Shown here: in pieces, positions 1 to 11,204 of the stretch
Numbering within the stretch: position 1 is the first letter of the stretch
Layout of the letters: each line of letters begins with the position of its first letter
NCBI GenBank assembly: GCA_965153355.1
Contig: OZ231126.1
Location: 80,352,001 to 80,416,000, forward strand
Origin: Flaccisagitta enflata
Lineage: Eukaryota; Chaetognatha; Sagittoidea; Aphragmophora
DNA length: 64,000 nucleotides
Direction of reading: 5' to 3'
Made by a program: the position numbers and the translations under genes
Notes under the pieces: generated by a model
Seen by the model: only the letters and a program-made list of their open reading frames with translations
Databases searched by the model: none
Told to the model about the DNA's origin: nothing

Positions 1-26
1 TGTGGTGGATGAGTTTATAATCGAAT

Positions 27-371
27 TTAAGCGCATCGTGTTTCTCTTTTGACTAGTAAATTCACCACATCCACAAGTCTATTGTGAGTTGTTTTGATCG
101 TGACTTGTCTCTTGTTTGTCGTAAAGGTTTTTAAACTCGTTCGTTGATTTCGCGTTATTCGTAGTCTCGGGAGGCCGTTCCATTCTTTGGTAATTCTTAC
201 GTTGTAAAAGTTCTTACGAACATCTAGGCGACATGACGGAACGTTCATGATGTGCGTCTTCTTCATTTCTCCAGAATCCGATGTATATGTGTTTGCTCTT
301 GTAGGTCTCGTATTTTCTGGATCCTTCATTGAAAACCACTCGTTCGATTCCACCCGACTGATTCCTATCAC
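27..371 (-). pseudogene. Non-LTR retrotransposon reverse transcriptase, C-terminal tail
   Basis: The minus strand encodes a 114-residue frame containing SCRLDVRKNFYNVRITKEWN followed by GLP. This matches the conserved end of CR1/Jockey-type reverse transcriptases, where a (R/K)LD(I/V)RK-FF--R----WN-LP segment lies just before the stop. After GLP the open frame drifts; a one-base shift gives a frame with a serine/asparagine-rich tail ending near position 92, so the copy seems to have a single-base frameshift. No polymerase catalytic YADD motif or endonuclease is in the window; the rest would lie on the plus-strand side beyond 371, where no homology continues. It is read as a 5'-truncated, dead copy, as is usual for LINEs. 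Family identity is inferred from this motif only. Confidence 0.55.
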
Positions 372-436
372 TGCCTTGAACGTTTGAAGTAAAAATGTTT
401 ATCTGAAGAAAATCTTTTTATTGAAATAGTCTTTAA

Positions 437-609
437 AACAAGGCCGGATACACGGCAATCCAGTCGCGGACGGTTGGGCAGGAGCAGTGATGCCAAAACC
501 GCTCGGAATTCAAAAATGTGACGGACCGACCGACGGACCGACGGACGGACGGACCTACCGACCTACCGACCGACACGGCAAGGTGTAGAGTCGCGTGTCC
601 GCGACTAAA
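437..609 (+). mobile_element. Family A element, complete short copy
   Basis: Starts AACAAGGCCGGATACACGGC, continues with GTCGCGGACGGTTGGGCAGG, has a GACC/GACG tetranucleotide core (about 520-580) and ends in the hairpin AGTCGCGTGTCCGCGACT followed by AAAA. This is the clearest short copy of the commonest dispersed family in the window. There is no terminal inverted repeat and no coding capacity. The layout (conserved 5' block, internal microsatellite, 3' stem-loop, A-rich target) resembles non-autonomous Helentron-type elements; that assignment is inference. Confidence 0.7.
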
Positions 610-945
610 AATTGTTGATTTTTTTCTTAACTAGTAAAGTGCAACAGACTGAATTCCTGTAAAGTATATGCTTCCACTCATAAACATACGAATTCTAACT
701 TAGGCTATGACCCCTAACTTTGTGTTTAAATAAGTAACTATCAAAAACCTTTGAATTAGTATTTTGTAAACATGCATAAAGGCAGTTGTTCTTACCCATA
801 GATAATTTTTCTTAAATTTACAGAATATTTGGTTAATGGGATAAAGTTATATGCTGGCTTCTGGCATTGTATTATCGCCGCGTTTAGTCAGGTTGGCAAA
901 TCATCACCAACTTAGTATAGCAACTTTTATCAATAATCAACAGTC
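610..945. other. Unassigned AT-rich spacer
   Basis: AT-rich single-copy sequence without a convincing reading frame, splice-bounded exon or repeat recognised elsewhere in the window. Confidence 0.5.
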
Positions 946-968
946 ATCGTCGTCGTCGTCGTCGCTAA

Positions 969-1025
<57 letters not shown>
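946..1025. repeat. (TCG)n microsatellite
   Basis: About 80 bp of TCG trinucleotides with one interruption near 966-971. Related TCG/TCATCG-rich sequence continues weakly to about 1195. Confidence 0.9.
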
Positions 1026-1547
1026 GATCTGTTGTCACTTTTTTTCAATTATCAACACCGTCTCTATTTGCTACAGAATCATATTCAACTTCACAGATCT
1101 ATTAATAACCATCAAAGTCATCATCAAAATCTTTGATATTCGTCATTAGTCAACCAATGACATCGTCATCGTCATTGCCTCTGTCTTATGTCACTCCTTG
1201 TTAACAATTCTTTTCCCGTTATCTAACTTCGTCGTCATCATTTTCGTCAATGAGTGTTATCGACTCGTCGCTAAATGTTACGTTCATGTAATCGTTGCAG
1301 ACTTGCTGTCTTTTGGGGGACAAATATTGAGAGGAATATCCGATATGGCTTCTACATTGAAATATATCCGATATGGTCATTCTTCGAATGTAGTCATGGT
1401 CGCCATCTTCAACCTTTTATTGTTGTTGCTATTTCCACAGTTAATTATAGAAGCAAGCAGGCGAATCAACTTTGCAATGAAATCGACGGGTGGTTCATGG
1501 ACTTCTAGACTTTTTTCTCTTTTTTCCTTTTAGAAGTTTTGGTATAA

Positions 1548-1550
<3 letters not shown>
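1026..1550. other. Unassigned spacer
   Basis: Serine/valine-rich frames here derive from degenerate TCG/TCA triplets. A 111-residue plus-strand frame (1198-1533) has no recognisable domain and low-complexity ends; it was not accepted as a gene. Confidence 0.4.
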
Positions 1551-1617
<67 letters not shown>

Positions 1618-1730
1618 GCTGTAATGCCACACACGGGGTTGAATCTTTTATGAAGATCCTTTGCCTTTGCTGTGGCGCACCTGAGCAACTTCATTCAATC
1701 CACGCCGGTGCTTTCTACAGAAATTAAAGA

Positions 1731-1767
<37 letters not shown>
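1551..1767. repeat. (CA)n and (GA)n microsatellites
   Basis: A (CA)n tract at 1551-1615 and a (GA)n tract at 1734-1767, separated by about 120 bp of ordinary sequence. Confidence 0.9.
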
Positions 1768-1771
<4 letters not shown>

Positions 1772-2201
1772 ATTCGGGCGGAGAGAATGTTTTCCCTATT
1801 CTTTTGAAATATTTTTGAAAAACATTTTTCAATTTTTAATGATGTTGTGATAACGGGGAGTTGTTTTCGTTTGATATCACAAGAGAGATAGAAAGGCTTT
1901 TGTAAAAGTGAACAGGAAATAGAAAAAAAGAATTTCGTGTTCTCTTTTTAAAGATAGAAAAAAAAACTGTTCTATGGGCGAAAAAGCCCAAAAATAGTGT
2001 ACATGTAACATTGCAACAAATCATGTTTGCACATGATATCCATTTGTATAGTTCTAATGAGACTCTCAGAGTTGACATTACTAAACTTGTCTTTATAAAT
2101 GGAATACCGGATCAAGTGCATTTCAAATCACGGATAATCTGAGCTCTGCGGAAATAAACAGCGAGCCAAAGCTAACAAAAACGAAACAAGGTCATTAGAC
2201 C
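1768..2201. other. Unassigned spacer
   Basis: AT-rich sequence; an 80-residue minus-strand frame (1836-2078) shows no recognisable motif. Confidence 0.4.
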
Positions 2202-2335
2202 TAAGTCGCAGGGGGGGGGGGCGGCAACCCCCCAAATATGCCGTAAGAATTAATTTCTTCTTTCACACAAATTCATGTCCAACTAAGAAGAATCGGCTGT
2301 CAAATCAATTCTTACGGCCTAGGAAGATAGCTAAA
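2202..2335. repeat. Dispersed repeat G, copy 1
   Basis: A G-run followed by an imperfect palindrome (2240-2318) with arms GCCGTAAGAATT and AATTCTTACGGC around ATGTCCAACTAAG. The same order (G-run, palindrome with the ATCCAACTAAG core, then a CTAGG-like tail) recurs at 47101-47226. A short palindromic MITE is the simplest reading; target duplication is not evident. Confidence 0.6.
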
Positions 2336-2660
2336 ATTAATTTTAGTAACGTCAAAGATTAGGAAAACCAGATTGCAATGACAATCGTCACAGAAGAGGT
2401 TGAAGAAACATTTTATTGTTCTTAACAAAACGTAGCAAAGGATAACTCATCGATGTTTCACTTCATCCTCAATTGTGCTATGACACACAAAAATCGGGTT
2501 TCATTAGTAATCAAAGATTACAAATTGACCAAAGAATTTCTTGATAGTGATTTTTCTGTCCATAAAAACTTCAAAAATCAAAACTAAGTGGTAGAATTTG
2601 TTCCAAAGAAAATAGTCGTACCCTAAAAGAGCTCTTTAGACATTATCAGCCTCCTTCCTC
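2336..2660. other. Unassigned spacer
   Basis: AT-rich sequence with no gene, RNA or repeat recognised. Confidence 0.4.
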
Positions 2661-2937
2661 CTCTGCCTAAGTCGCGTGCGTCGGCACTTTCAAAAAATGG
2701 CAGGCAGACAGACAGACAAAATTTTTTTTCAGGAGCTCTTTTTTTCTCCTCCAGGTTTTTTTCAGCAGGTTTTTTTCTCCTCCAAGTTTCTTCTCAGCCA
2801 TTCACAGCCATCAAAAAGTGATTAAAAGCCTTAAAAACGACTTTGTGACGGACCGACCGACCAACCGACCAACCGACCGACCGACGGACCAACCGACAAA
2901 GTGGCTTATAGAGTCGCGTCGCACGCGACTAAAAAAC
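2661..2937 (+). mobile_element. Family A element, diverged 5' part
   Basis: Begins with a degenerate 5' block (CTAAGTCGCGTGCGTCGGCA near 2668), has CAGACAGA repeats, a (GACC)n core at 2848-2900 and the typical 3' end with TATAGAGTCGCG, the loop and CGCGACTAAAAAA. Confidence 0.6.
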
Positions 2938-3327
2938 ATGACCGGTTGATTCAACCCAACCATTCAAAAAGTTTACATCACAAGAATCCTTTCCCCACAC
3001 ACTCTTCACCGCAAAAAATCTCCCCACAAACGCCTCCCCACAAATCCTTTCCCCACAAACTCTTTACCACACATTTTATATCGCCATCAACTTTCATTTT
3101 CCTCCCCATTTGCAGTCATACATTATCACTTAAAATGTCTTTCCTTATCTCTGTCATTAATCTAATGACATCCATCGCTGCCATTTCATTTCCCCTTCAC
3201 ATGGCAGAAACAAACTAGAGAGAGAGCAACCGATGAGATGAGAGAACCAATGAGGAAATTTAACAAGAAAAAAAAAGAAAAGAAATGGAAAAGAAGAAGA
3301 GAGAAAAAAGAAGATGGTTAAAAACAA

Positions 3328-3534
3328 GTGCCGCGGGTCACAATGTCGTTGCGGACGGGTGAGCAGGGGCAGCCAATCCCCATCCAAACCCAACGCCCCT
3401 CCCAACCCCCCTTCCAACAGAGACACATACACAAAAAGCTTCTAAAACGCTCGTTTTCCCACTTTTCGACTCGATCATTACCAACGGATGGATGGACAAA
3501 ACCTTTTGTAGAGTTGCGTGTCCGCAACTAAAAA
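3328..3534 (+). mobile_element. Family A element
   Basis: Contains TTGCGGACGGGTGAGCAGGG (3350-3369), the subtype middle CGTTTTCCCACTTTTCGACT, a reduced GATG/GACG core and the 3' hairpin AGTTGCGTGTCCGCAACT followed by AAAAAG. Both hairpin arms carry the same TTGCG/CGCAA change, so base pairing is kept. Confidence 0.65.
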
Positions 3535-3810
3535 GAAAGAAAGAGAGATAGAGGAGAATGGGTGTGGGAGAGAAAAAAAATGGGAGATTCCGCAGGGGGA
3601 ATAATAAAAATCGTAGTAGAAAGAACATGAAAAGCGGGGGTGATGAAGAAAAAAGAGAATAAGAGAATAAGAGAATAAGAATTATAAGAATAAGAATCAA
3701 AAATATAGAAAAAGAAATAAGGCATAAACCAAGCGAGAGAAGATAAGACCAAGTTACGGCCAATATATATGCCCCTGGCTGTTTAAGAATGGGTGCATCA
3801 ACGTTTTGTA

Positions 3811-4069
3811 TGAATGAATGAATGAATGAATGAATGAATGAATGAATGAATGAATGAATGAATGAATGAATGAATGAATGAATGAATGAATGGATGAATG
3901 GATGAATTAATGAATGAATGAATGAATGAATGAAAGAATGAAAGAATGAATGAATGAATGAATGAATGAATGAATGAATGAATGAATGAATGAATGAATG
4001 AATGAATGAATTAATGCATGGATGAATGAATGAATGATTTTATGAATGAATGAATGGATGAATGAATGA
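3811..4069. repeat. (GAAT)n tetranucleotide array
   Basis: About 260 bp of TGAA/GAAT repeats with scattered GGAT and AAAG variants, more degenerate towards the right. The preceding 3535-3810 is purine-rich low-complexity sequence. Confidence 0.9.
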
Positions 4070-4269
4070 ATTTCAGATACAGAAAATTCAGATCTGAATT
4101 CTGTCTAGCAGACGGATGGATGGACCTACAGACCGACAGTCGGTCCTTCCGACAGACTGACCAACCAACCGAAGGAAGGATCAAATGAAAAGAGATCAGA
4201 GATTCAAAAAATGTGTTCCCTTCAACTTTACGCGGGTTTGAGATTATGAGAATGCCGTTGACGCGGAAT

Positions 4270-4270
<1 letters not shown>

Positions 4271-4302
<32 letters not shown>
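4271..4302. repeat. (GA)n microsatellite
   Basis: About 16 GA dinucleotides. The flanks 4070-4270 and 4303-4600 carry no recognised gene; a degenerate GACC/GACG patch at 4110-4175 may be a family A remnant. Confidence 0.85.
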
Positions 4303-4306
<4 letters not shown>

Positions 4307-4605
4307 CTCTAATCTCAGTTGACACGTCATGTCAGAATGTTCGTTGGATATTTGATTCGATTTGGAGTCGTGTTGCAGAAATGACAGAATCAGAAATTAT
4401 GTTTCTCTCCTTCAATGTCATACTACACTCTTTCCCCTCTCTCCCCTTTTCGACACCCTCCTTTCCTCTAACACTCATTGCAACATGCAGATAAAGGGAG
4501 AATGCACTTACATTTTAGTTCCATCCTGACTGTTTTTTAAGCCAGGTGGTTTGTCATGCAGGTTTTGCCAGGAGATAGGAAAGGAGCGTTTGAGGGGATG
4601 ATTGA

Positions 4606-4883
4606 GGGGGCGTTTCTAGTCAGAGACAATCGCGTTTAGAACTGGCCACTCGGTCGCTCGCTACGTTCGTTCGCTCGCACCGCTCACTCCGCTCACTCTG
4701 CTCACTCGCTCCGCAGCGCTCCGCTTCGCTATGCTCGCTTCGCTCGCTCGCTCCGTTCACAGGCTCACTCACTCACTTCGCTCGCTCCCTCGTGGGACAG
4801 TTGAAATTCTTAAATATGTGTTTACACTGTTATCGTGTTTCACGAGAACAAAAGCGTTTTTCGTCATCACTAGAAACACGCCC
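4606..4883 (+). mobile_element. Family D MITE (PIF/Harbinger-like), copy 1
   Basis: Ends are GGGGGCGTTTCTAGTCAGAG and (reverse complement) GGGCGTGTTTCTAGTGATGA, so terminal inverted repeats of about 16 bp exist. Inside are subterminal inverted CGCGTTT-like motifs and a CGCTCGCTCG-rich segment. Flanks are TGA on the left and TTA on the right, a 3-bp target duplication with one mismatch. Three sister copies (7484, 8496, 14115) have exact 3-bp duplications, which is the PIF/Harbinger habit. No transposase is encoded. Confidence 0.7.
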
Positions 4884-4987
4884 TTATTCTTTAAAAGAAA
4901 TGATGTGCTCTTTTTTCACCAATGTAATATGTGCGAGCCATATCCAATACCTCTGGGCCACGTTCGAGTCTTTTTTGATGGTGTGTA

Positions 4988-5515
4988 CAGTAGATCTCGT
5001 CTAGACTTGAGATAACGGGGGCAAGCATTGTGAAAAAACGAATAAAGGTAGGGGAGCGATATTTGGATCATGGACTAATCAAAGGATGATTAATTCCCCA
5101 TGATAGCTGGTTGCCATGGAAACACATTTCCATGTATTCTCGCTAAAGTATCAATATTTTGAGAGATTTTTAGGAACATTCTTAAAATAAATTTTACACT
5201 GGTACATGTGTTCTGTAAGAATGTCGCTCGTTTGGCGTTGCTGAGGAGCGTATCCATGTGTGACAACCCTAGCAATTACGAACGACATTCTTACAGAACA
5301 TACTGTGGGAAGATTTGTATTCATTTTTAGCCAATGTTCTAAATCTCTCAAAAATGATGCTGCGAGAACATGGAAATGTGTTTCCATGGCAACCAGCTAT
5401 CATGGGTAATAAAGCATCCCGTTATTAGTCAATGTTTGAAATATCACTCCCCTGGCTCCATTTGTTTTCCTACAATGCTTGCCCCCGTTATCTCAAGTCT
5501 AGACGAGATCTACTG
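4988..5515. mobile_element. Palindromic Tc1/mariner-like MITE M1
   Basis: A 528-bp foldback element whose ends are CAGTAGATCTCGTCTAGACT and its inverse, each bordered by TA (4986-4987 and 5516-5517), the target duplication of the Tc1/mariner superfamily. Both arms carry CCCCATGATAGCTGGTTGCC-type sequence and TGGAAACACATTTCCATG. A second, truncated copy lies at 44489-44954 and related ends occur at 15575 and 40708. It encodes no transposase; superfamily assignment rests on the TA duplication and the CAG ends. Confidence 0.8.
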
Positions 5516-5661
5516 TAAGTCTCACCATGGAACCGCCTAAAGAAATAATCCTTACGACTTGTTAATTTGTTCTCAACATTCCCCACATGAAAACATGAAA
5601 ACATGAAAACCCCCGCACAAGAAAATACACAAACCATCGCTTCTTTTCCTTATTACCCCCC

Positions 5662-6128
5662 TTTTTAGTGGCGTGCTCCACGACTCAACAGCCCGCATTG
5701 TCCGTCCGTCCGTCCGTCCGTCCATCCGTCCGTCCGTCCGTCCGTCCGTCCGTCCGTACGTACGTCCGTATGTCTGTCCGTCCGTCCGTACGTCCGTGTG
5801 TCCGTTCGTCCATCCATCGGTGGTCGGTCGGTCCGTCTGTCGGTCCGCCACACTTTTACTTTTTATTCAACTTTTTTTTCAACTCATATTAGGTCATTTT
5901 AGGTCATTTTAAGTCATTCTAGGTCATTCTAAGTCATTCTAAGTCATTTTAGTCATTTTAGTAAATTTTGTCATTCATGTCAAATGAGGTCATTCTCAGT
6001 CAATCTAAGTGTTTTCTAGTCATTTCAAGTAATTAAAAGGTAATTATAGGTAACTATAAGTCATTACGCGATTGCGCCAGGAAATATTGTAAGTGTCGCG
6101 CGTGACTTATAGATGTTGTCTTTGTTTC
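5662..6128 (-). mobile_element. Family A element, long subtype with GTCATT repeats
   Basis: Read on the minus strand it starts AAACAAAGACAACATCTATA and AGTCACGCGCGAC, runs through about 200 bp of TGACCTAAAATGACTTAGAA-like repeats, has a (GGAC)n core (5700-5835) and ends in AGTCGTGGAGCACGCCACT followed by A. The same long subtype is found at 26910 and 48008. Frames rich in RTDGR/PSVRP come from the tetranucleotide core and are not genes. Confidence 0.7.
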
Positions 6129-6400
6129 CACCATCACACACGTTGGCCCCATTCCCCTCCTTACCCCCTTTCTTCCACGATGTAATCCACGTTAGCCCAA
6201 ACCTCCCTTCACTCCCATTTTCCCCCTTTTCCAAGATGACCCCTTTGCTCCTCACCCCCCCCCCCCCCGCCCTTTTCGGTCTGTGATGAGCCTCTCGGGA
6301 CCTCGAGTCATGGGCTGGCAATGGAGACCGGGATTAAGATTTAACCGTCCATGGCTGGGCTGAGTTTGGATCCGGTAGAAGAAACCGGAACTCAACCGCG
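6064..6400. other. Unassigned sequence with C-run
   Basis: Beyond the A element end at 6128: C-rich tracts, a poly-C run near 6257-6269 and a short GGACCTCGAG stretch. No gene recognised. Confidence 0.4.
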
Positions 6401-6410
6401 TCAAAAACTC

Positions 6411-6515
6411 TCTCATTGGTCAGACAAATCGTAAACAGGTCCTCTCATTGGTCAATAATCCTTTTCTTGGAGTCACGTGATTGGTCGAACAATTCCTATC
6501 ATGTGTTACGTCACG
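6411..6515. promoter_or_regulatory. CCAAT-box cluster with E-box and CRE-like site
   Basis: Three inverted CCAAT boxes (ATTGG at 6415, 6447 and 6480) are spaced 32 and 33 bp apart, about three helical turns, the spacing favoured by cooperating NF-Y sites. A CACGTG E-box overlaps the third at 6474-6479 and a CRE-like TTACGTCA is at 6506-6513. A long GA array begins 70 bp downstream. No first exon could be identified on either side, so this is a candidate promoter or enhancer by motif content only. Confidence 0.45.
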
Positions 6516-6580
6516 CAATTAGACGCTCATTTGTCTGAAGGAAAAAGAAAGAAGAAAGTGAGACTCTCTCTTTCTGGGCG

Positions 6581-6583
<3 letters not shown>

Positions 6584-6659
<76 letters not shown>

Positions 6660-7063
6660 TTCTTTAACTCGTGATGACGGAAAGGAAGGGCTGCGCGTGG
6701 GAGACTGGGTGTAATTGTGGGTGTGGGTGTGTGTGTGCGTGCGCGTGCGCGCATGGCCGCAATTGTAAAGGGCGCCAAAGACGAGCGACCGAAGGAAAAA
6801 AAGGATCAAAGCAACAAAGCAACATGTGCACAAAGCGTGTGTGAGTAGACATTTGAGCTTGTCCTCCTGCATGTATGGTTTTATCCGTTATGTGAGCAAC
6901 CACTGTCGCTGCAGCATATACAGGATAATATTCAAACCAAGTGAAAAAAAAAAAACAGAACAAACTAAATGTCAGATTCAATTTCAGGGGAACGTGCTTT
7001 TAAACGTGAGAAAGAGAGAGACGCTGCTTTGTGTTTGTGTGTATCGGTGTATGTATGAGAGCG

Positions 7064-7097
<34 letters not shown>

Positions 7098-7259
7098 GGT
7101 GGCGGAAAATTGCAAAATTGAATTTTTGCCAAGTTGGCAGCAAGACTTCCAAACACTTTTAAAGATTCCAGTTCGAGTTTCTTTCCACCATTTCAAAGTC
7201 GGTATTAAACGCCGTCTCGCTTAGCACACAACCGTAAGAAAGGAGGAAAGAAAAATGGA

Positions 7260-7339
<80 letters not shown>

Positions 7340-7362
7340 GAGAAAGAAAGAAAGAAAGAAAG
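6584..7362. repeat. Cluster of (GA)n, GT-rich and (GAAA)n arrays
   Basis: (GA)n at 6584-6657, a GTGGGT/GTGCGC purine-pyrimidine patch at 6715-6752, (GA)n at 7061-7095 and (GAAA)n at 7259-7362. The unique sequence between them (6760-7060, 7096-7250) contains no recognised gene. Confidence 0.85.
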
Positions 7363-7483
7363 TGGAGAAATAGTAAGATGCAACACGGAACTCTAACAGC
7401 AGATTCTTGAAAGGAGAGAATTAAGCGAATCAATCAAGAAAAGATGTTATTATCGTGTTCCACCGCGCCTCTCACCCTTGTTA

Positions 7484-7729
7484 GGGCGTGTTTCTAGTTA
7501 CAAAAAAAAAAACCACACGTTCATTCTCGCCAAACACTTATTCAGTGTGAACACACATTCATTGAATTGAATTGAATTGAACTGAATTAGATTGAATTGA
7601 ATTGAGCAAGCAAGCAAGCAAAGCAATTGAAGCGGAGTGTAAGCGAAGTAAGTGGTGCGAGCGAACGAACGTAGCGAGCGACCAAGTGGCCCTTCACAAA
7701 CGCGGTTGTTTTTGACGAGAAACACGCCC
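7484..7729 (-). mobile_element. Family D MITE, copy 2
   Basis: A 246-bp element with ends GGGCGTGTTTCTAGT and GAGAAACACGCCC, flanked on both sides by TTA (7481-7483, 7730-7732), an exact 3-bp target duplication. It carries the family's AACGAACGTAGCGAGCGACC block in reverse orientation and an ATTGA pentanucleotide array at 7562-7603. Confidence 0.8.
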
Positions 7730-7919
7730 TTAATGGCGGCGATGGTGGAAGTAGTGATGGTTCCGATGCCGGGTAAAAGTAGGCTACTACCGTTGTTTAT
7801 GAACACTCGTTTCCCGCCTCGTTTATTTCCTTAATATATCTTTGTTCATTTGTCCTTCATTTGTTGTTCATTTGTTGTTGCCGGTATCGTTTAATGAGCC
7901 GCGAGAGACGCTGCGGATT

Positions 7920-8033
7920 TGTCGTCGTCGTCGTCGTTGTCATCGCCGTTATCGTTGTCATCGTCGTCGTTGTTGTTGTCGTCGTTGTCATCGTCGTTGT
8001 CATCGTCGTCGTCGTTGACATCACCATCGTCGT
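7920..8033. repeat. (GTC/GTT)n trinucleotide array
   Basis: Mixed GTC, GTT and ATC triplets; the valine-rich and threonine-rich frames through it are artefacts of the repeat. Confidence 0.85.
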
Positions 8034-8495
8034 TATGTATTGCCCTTTTTTTCGAAACGGCATAGTTGTCGATGTATGGTCGTTAACTGAGTTCAAACTC
8101 CTCTGGAGGAACAAGCTGCTAATCGGCTGACGGGACTGTGGTTTTTTTTTCCTCTCCGATATGCTCGTTCACGGCTACGTTCATTTACGGACATTACTGC
8201 TGTTTGTGTTTATTCGTGGGTCGGTTGGGCAGGGGCAATAAAAAAAAAAAATCTTTTTGACCGACTAACAAACCATTGTACGCGACTAGATACACCAGAC
8301 TGGTGATTGACTGGTGCTTGATTTGGTGTGGTGATTGATTTCACTGTTACTTCTTCAATTATGTAATTCCAACCAGGTGGATTCAAACTAATGTCTTTTT
8401 GATATACTCACAGAAACATAATTTTAAGTTGCCTTGTAAATATATCATCATTATGGAATCTACACCGAAAAAGTGCATAGCATCTCCTTTTCTCA
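8034..8495. other. Spacer with a family A remnant
   Basis: A short patch at 8216-8292 (GGTTGGGCAGGGGCA, then GACCGACTAACAAACC and CGCGACTAGA) looks like an internally deleted family A copy. The rest has no recognised feature. Confidence 0.4.
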
Positions 8496-8721
8496 GGGGG
8501 CGATTCTAGTCAGAGACAACCGCGTTCTTGACGGGCCACTCGGTCGCTCGCTATGTACATTCGCTCGCTATGTACATTCGCTCGCTCGCTCTGTTCACGG
8601 CCTCGCTCACTCACTTCGCTCACTCCCTCGTGGGACGATGGAAATTTATGAATCTGTGTTCACGCTGAGGATGCGTTTGGCGAGAACGGACGCGGTTTTT
8701 GTCTTCACTGGAAACACGCCC
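8496..8721 (+). mobile_element. Family D MITE, copy 3
   Basis: A 226-bp element with ends GGGGGCGATTCTAGTCAGAG and GGAAACACGCCC, flanked by TCA on both sides (8493-8495, 8722-8724), an exact 3-bp duplication. Internally it keeps the CGCTCGCTATGTACATTCG duplication and the CCTCGTGGGACGATGGAAAT block shared with copies 1 and 4. Confidence 0.8.
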
Positions 8722-8752
8722 TCACTTCACCAACTCCCTTTAACCTTTTCCC

Positions 8753-9159
<407 letters not shown>

Positions 9160-9195
9160 GCGATTTTTTTTCGCTCTTAATTTCTCCTGCATTCA

Positions 9196-9368
9196 TAGAT
9201 TCATCCTAGCACCTCTACAAGAGGGTGTATCTGTTGGTAGGTCTGTCCATCGTCGGTTGGTCCATCTGTCCATCCATTCATCTGTCTGTCCGTCTCTCTG
9301 TCACATTACTTTGCCGCCCCTGCTCACCCGCACACGTTCTGGGTGTCTATGTGTCCGGCCTTGTTTCT
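9196..9368 (-). mobile_element. Family A element, decayed hairpin
   Basis: On the minus strand it begins AAACAAGGCCGGACACATAG, continues TGTGCGGGTGAGCAGGGGCG, has a degenerate GACAGACGGATG core and a poorly preserved 3' end near 9200. Confidence 0.5.
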
Positions 9369-9500
9369 CTTTCTCTCCACCTTCATTCTTTGCTTCCCTT
9401 GATTGTCCTCACAAACAAATCAAGATCTGTCCGCGAAAAGCCGACAGGGAAAAATATAAAGGAATCTGAGCTCTGGGTTTTCTTGATATCCGCCTACTGA

Positions 9501-9514
9501 CTCTCTCTCTCTCA

Positions 9515-9546
<32 letters not shown>

Positions 9547-9600
9547 TTCTCTTTCTCTTTCTCTTTCTCTCTCTCTCTCTCTTTCTCTTTCTCTTTCTCT

Positions 9601-9682
<82 letters not shown>
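9501..9682. repeat. (CT)n and (CTTTCT)n compound array
   Basis: CT dinucleotides alternate with two hexanucleotide CTTTCT blocks (about 9539-9570 and 9582-9612). Confidence 0.9.
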
Positions 9683-9685
<3 letters not shown>

Positions 9686-9780
9686 ATTCCAACTAATCCG
9701 TGCGTTTTCCTCTCTTTTTCTTCCCTCTTCTTGTATTTTCCTTTTTTTTCTCTTCACATTCTATGGTTAAGCGGCTACAG

Positions 9781-9865
9781 GGGCGGCAAAAGAGACGGCA
9801 ACAGAGACGGCTACAGATCCGGCAACGACGTAGGCGGTGGCGGCGGCGGCGGCGACGGCGGCGGT

Positions 9866-9914
<49 letters not shown>

Positions 9915-9915
9915 C
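9781..9915. repeat. GGC/GGCAAC-rich array
   Basis: Degenerate GGC and GGCAAC/GGCGAC units; GC-rich, with arginine- or glycine-rich frames that are repeat artefacts. Confidence 0.85.
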
Positions 9916-10584
9916 TGCGGCGCGGGAAAAATTAACCTGAATTGAAAATTTCGTCATTAATCAAAGAATCTGGAGTTAATTAGAGAAGATAAAAGCGAAG
10001 GAAGAAAAGGAGAAAGAAAGAAGAAGAGAAAGAGAAAGAGAACGAGAAAAAAAAAAGAGGTCTGACGACTCAGTGAAAAACATTTGAAGAAAAGACAGGG
10101 AAGAAAAGATAAGAAAGGAGGAAGGCTGGAGGAGAGAGGCAGGATGGATAAGGGAAGAACGGTAAGGAAGGAAGGAAGGAAGGAAGGAAGGAAGAGAGAG
10201 AGAGGAAGGACGGGGGAGAAAGGGAGTAAAAGGTAAGGTAGATGACAGGATGGAGGATAAAGGGAGGAAAGGGCAAGGAAGGTGGAAGGAGAGAGGGAGG
10301 ATAAGGTAAGGAAGAAGGAAGGATGGAGGAGAGAGGGAGGAAAGGGCAAGGAAGGAGGAAGGAGAGGGATAGTAAATGGTAAGGAAGATGACAGGATAGA
10401 GGAGAGGAAAAGGGCAGGAAGGAAAGGAGAGAGGGAGGATAAGGTAAGGAAGAAGGAAGGATGGAGGAGAGAGGGAGGAAAGGGCAAGAAGGAGGAAGGA
10501 GAGAGAGAGAGGATTGAGGAGGGGGATGAAAAGGCAAATTGTCAAATGATAGATGTTCGGGACTAGGGCTTCATAGTTGTAAAT

Positions 10585-11068
10585 CGGAATGAGAGCAGGG
10601 CAGCAGGCATGAAATCTGTAAACACAGGGGACTTTCGTTCATTCGTCCGTCCGTCCATCTGTCGGCCCCCCCCCAGGCCCTCTCAGGCCTAAAATCTGCC
10701 CTCTCAGGCCTGAAATCTGCCCACTCAGGCCTGAAATCTGCCCTCTCAGGCCTTGAATTTGAGATGGCAGATTTTGGCCTGGGAGGGCAGATTTTAGGCC
10801 TGGAGGGCAGGTTTAGGCCTGGGAGGACAGGTTCCAGGCCTGAAGGCAAGCTTCAGGCCTCAGAGGGCAGATTCAGGCCTGAAGGCCAGATGGCCTGAGG
10901 GGCAGATTTCAGGCCTGAGAGGGCAGATTTTAGGCCTGAGAGGGCAGATTTCAGGCCTGAGAGGGCCTAGAGGGCAAGGACGAGCAGACGGAGCGAGACA
11001 GGCAGACGGACAAACGAAAGTCCCCTGTGTTCTAGACTTCGTCCCCGGGGCGCTACCCAAAAATGAGA
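10585..11068. mobile_element. Family C element 1
   Basis: The left part has GGGCAGCAGGC, then ACACAGGGGACTTTCGTTCA; the right part has the inverse GTCCCCTGTGTTCTAGACTT, then a degenerate GTCCCCGGGGCG hairpin. Inside is a CAGGCCTGAAATCTGCCCTC minisatellite (about 20 bp) that changes orientation near 10755, so the array is itself partly palindromic. Confidence 0.65.
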
Positions 11069-11204
11069 AGATGACAGGATAGAGGAGAGAGGGAGGAAAG
11101 GGCAAGGAAGGAGGAAGGAGAGAGGGAGGATAAGGTAAGAAAGAAGGAAAGATGGAGGAGAGAGGGAGGAAAGGGCAAGGAAGGAGGAAAGAGAGAGATA
11201 GTAA

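Noticed and set aside
1198-1533. 111-residue frame with hydrophobic segments
   Set aside because: No recognisable domain, starts and ends in low-complexity sequence, and an overlapping frame is also open.
4731-5015. Frames in the CGCTCGCTCG part of family D
   Set aside because: They lie within a MITE and run into its inverted end; related copies have different frames.
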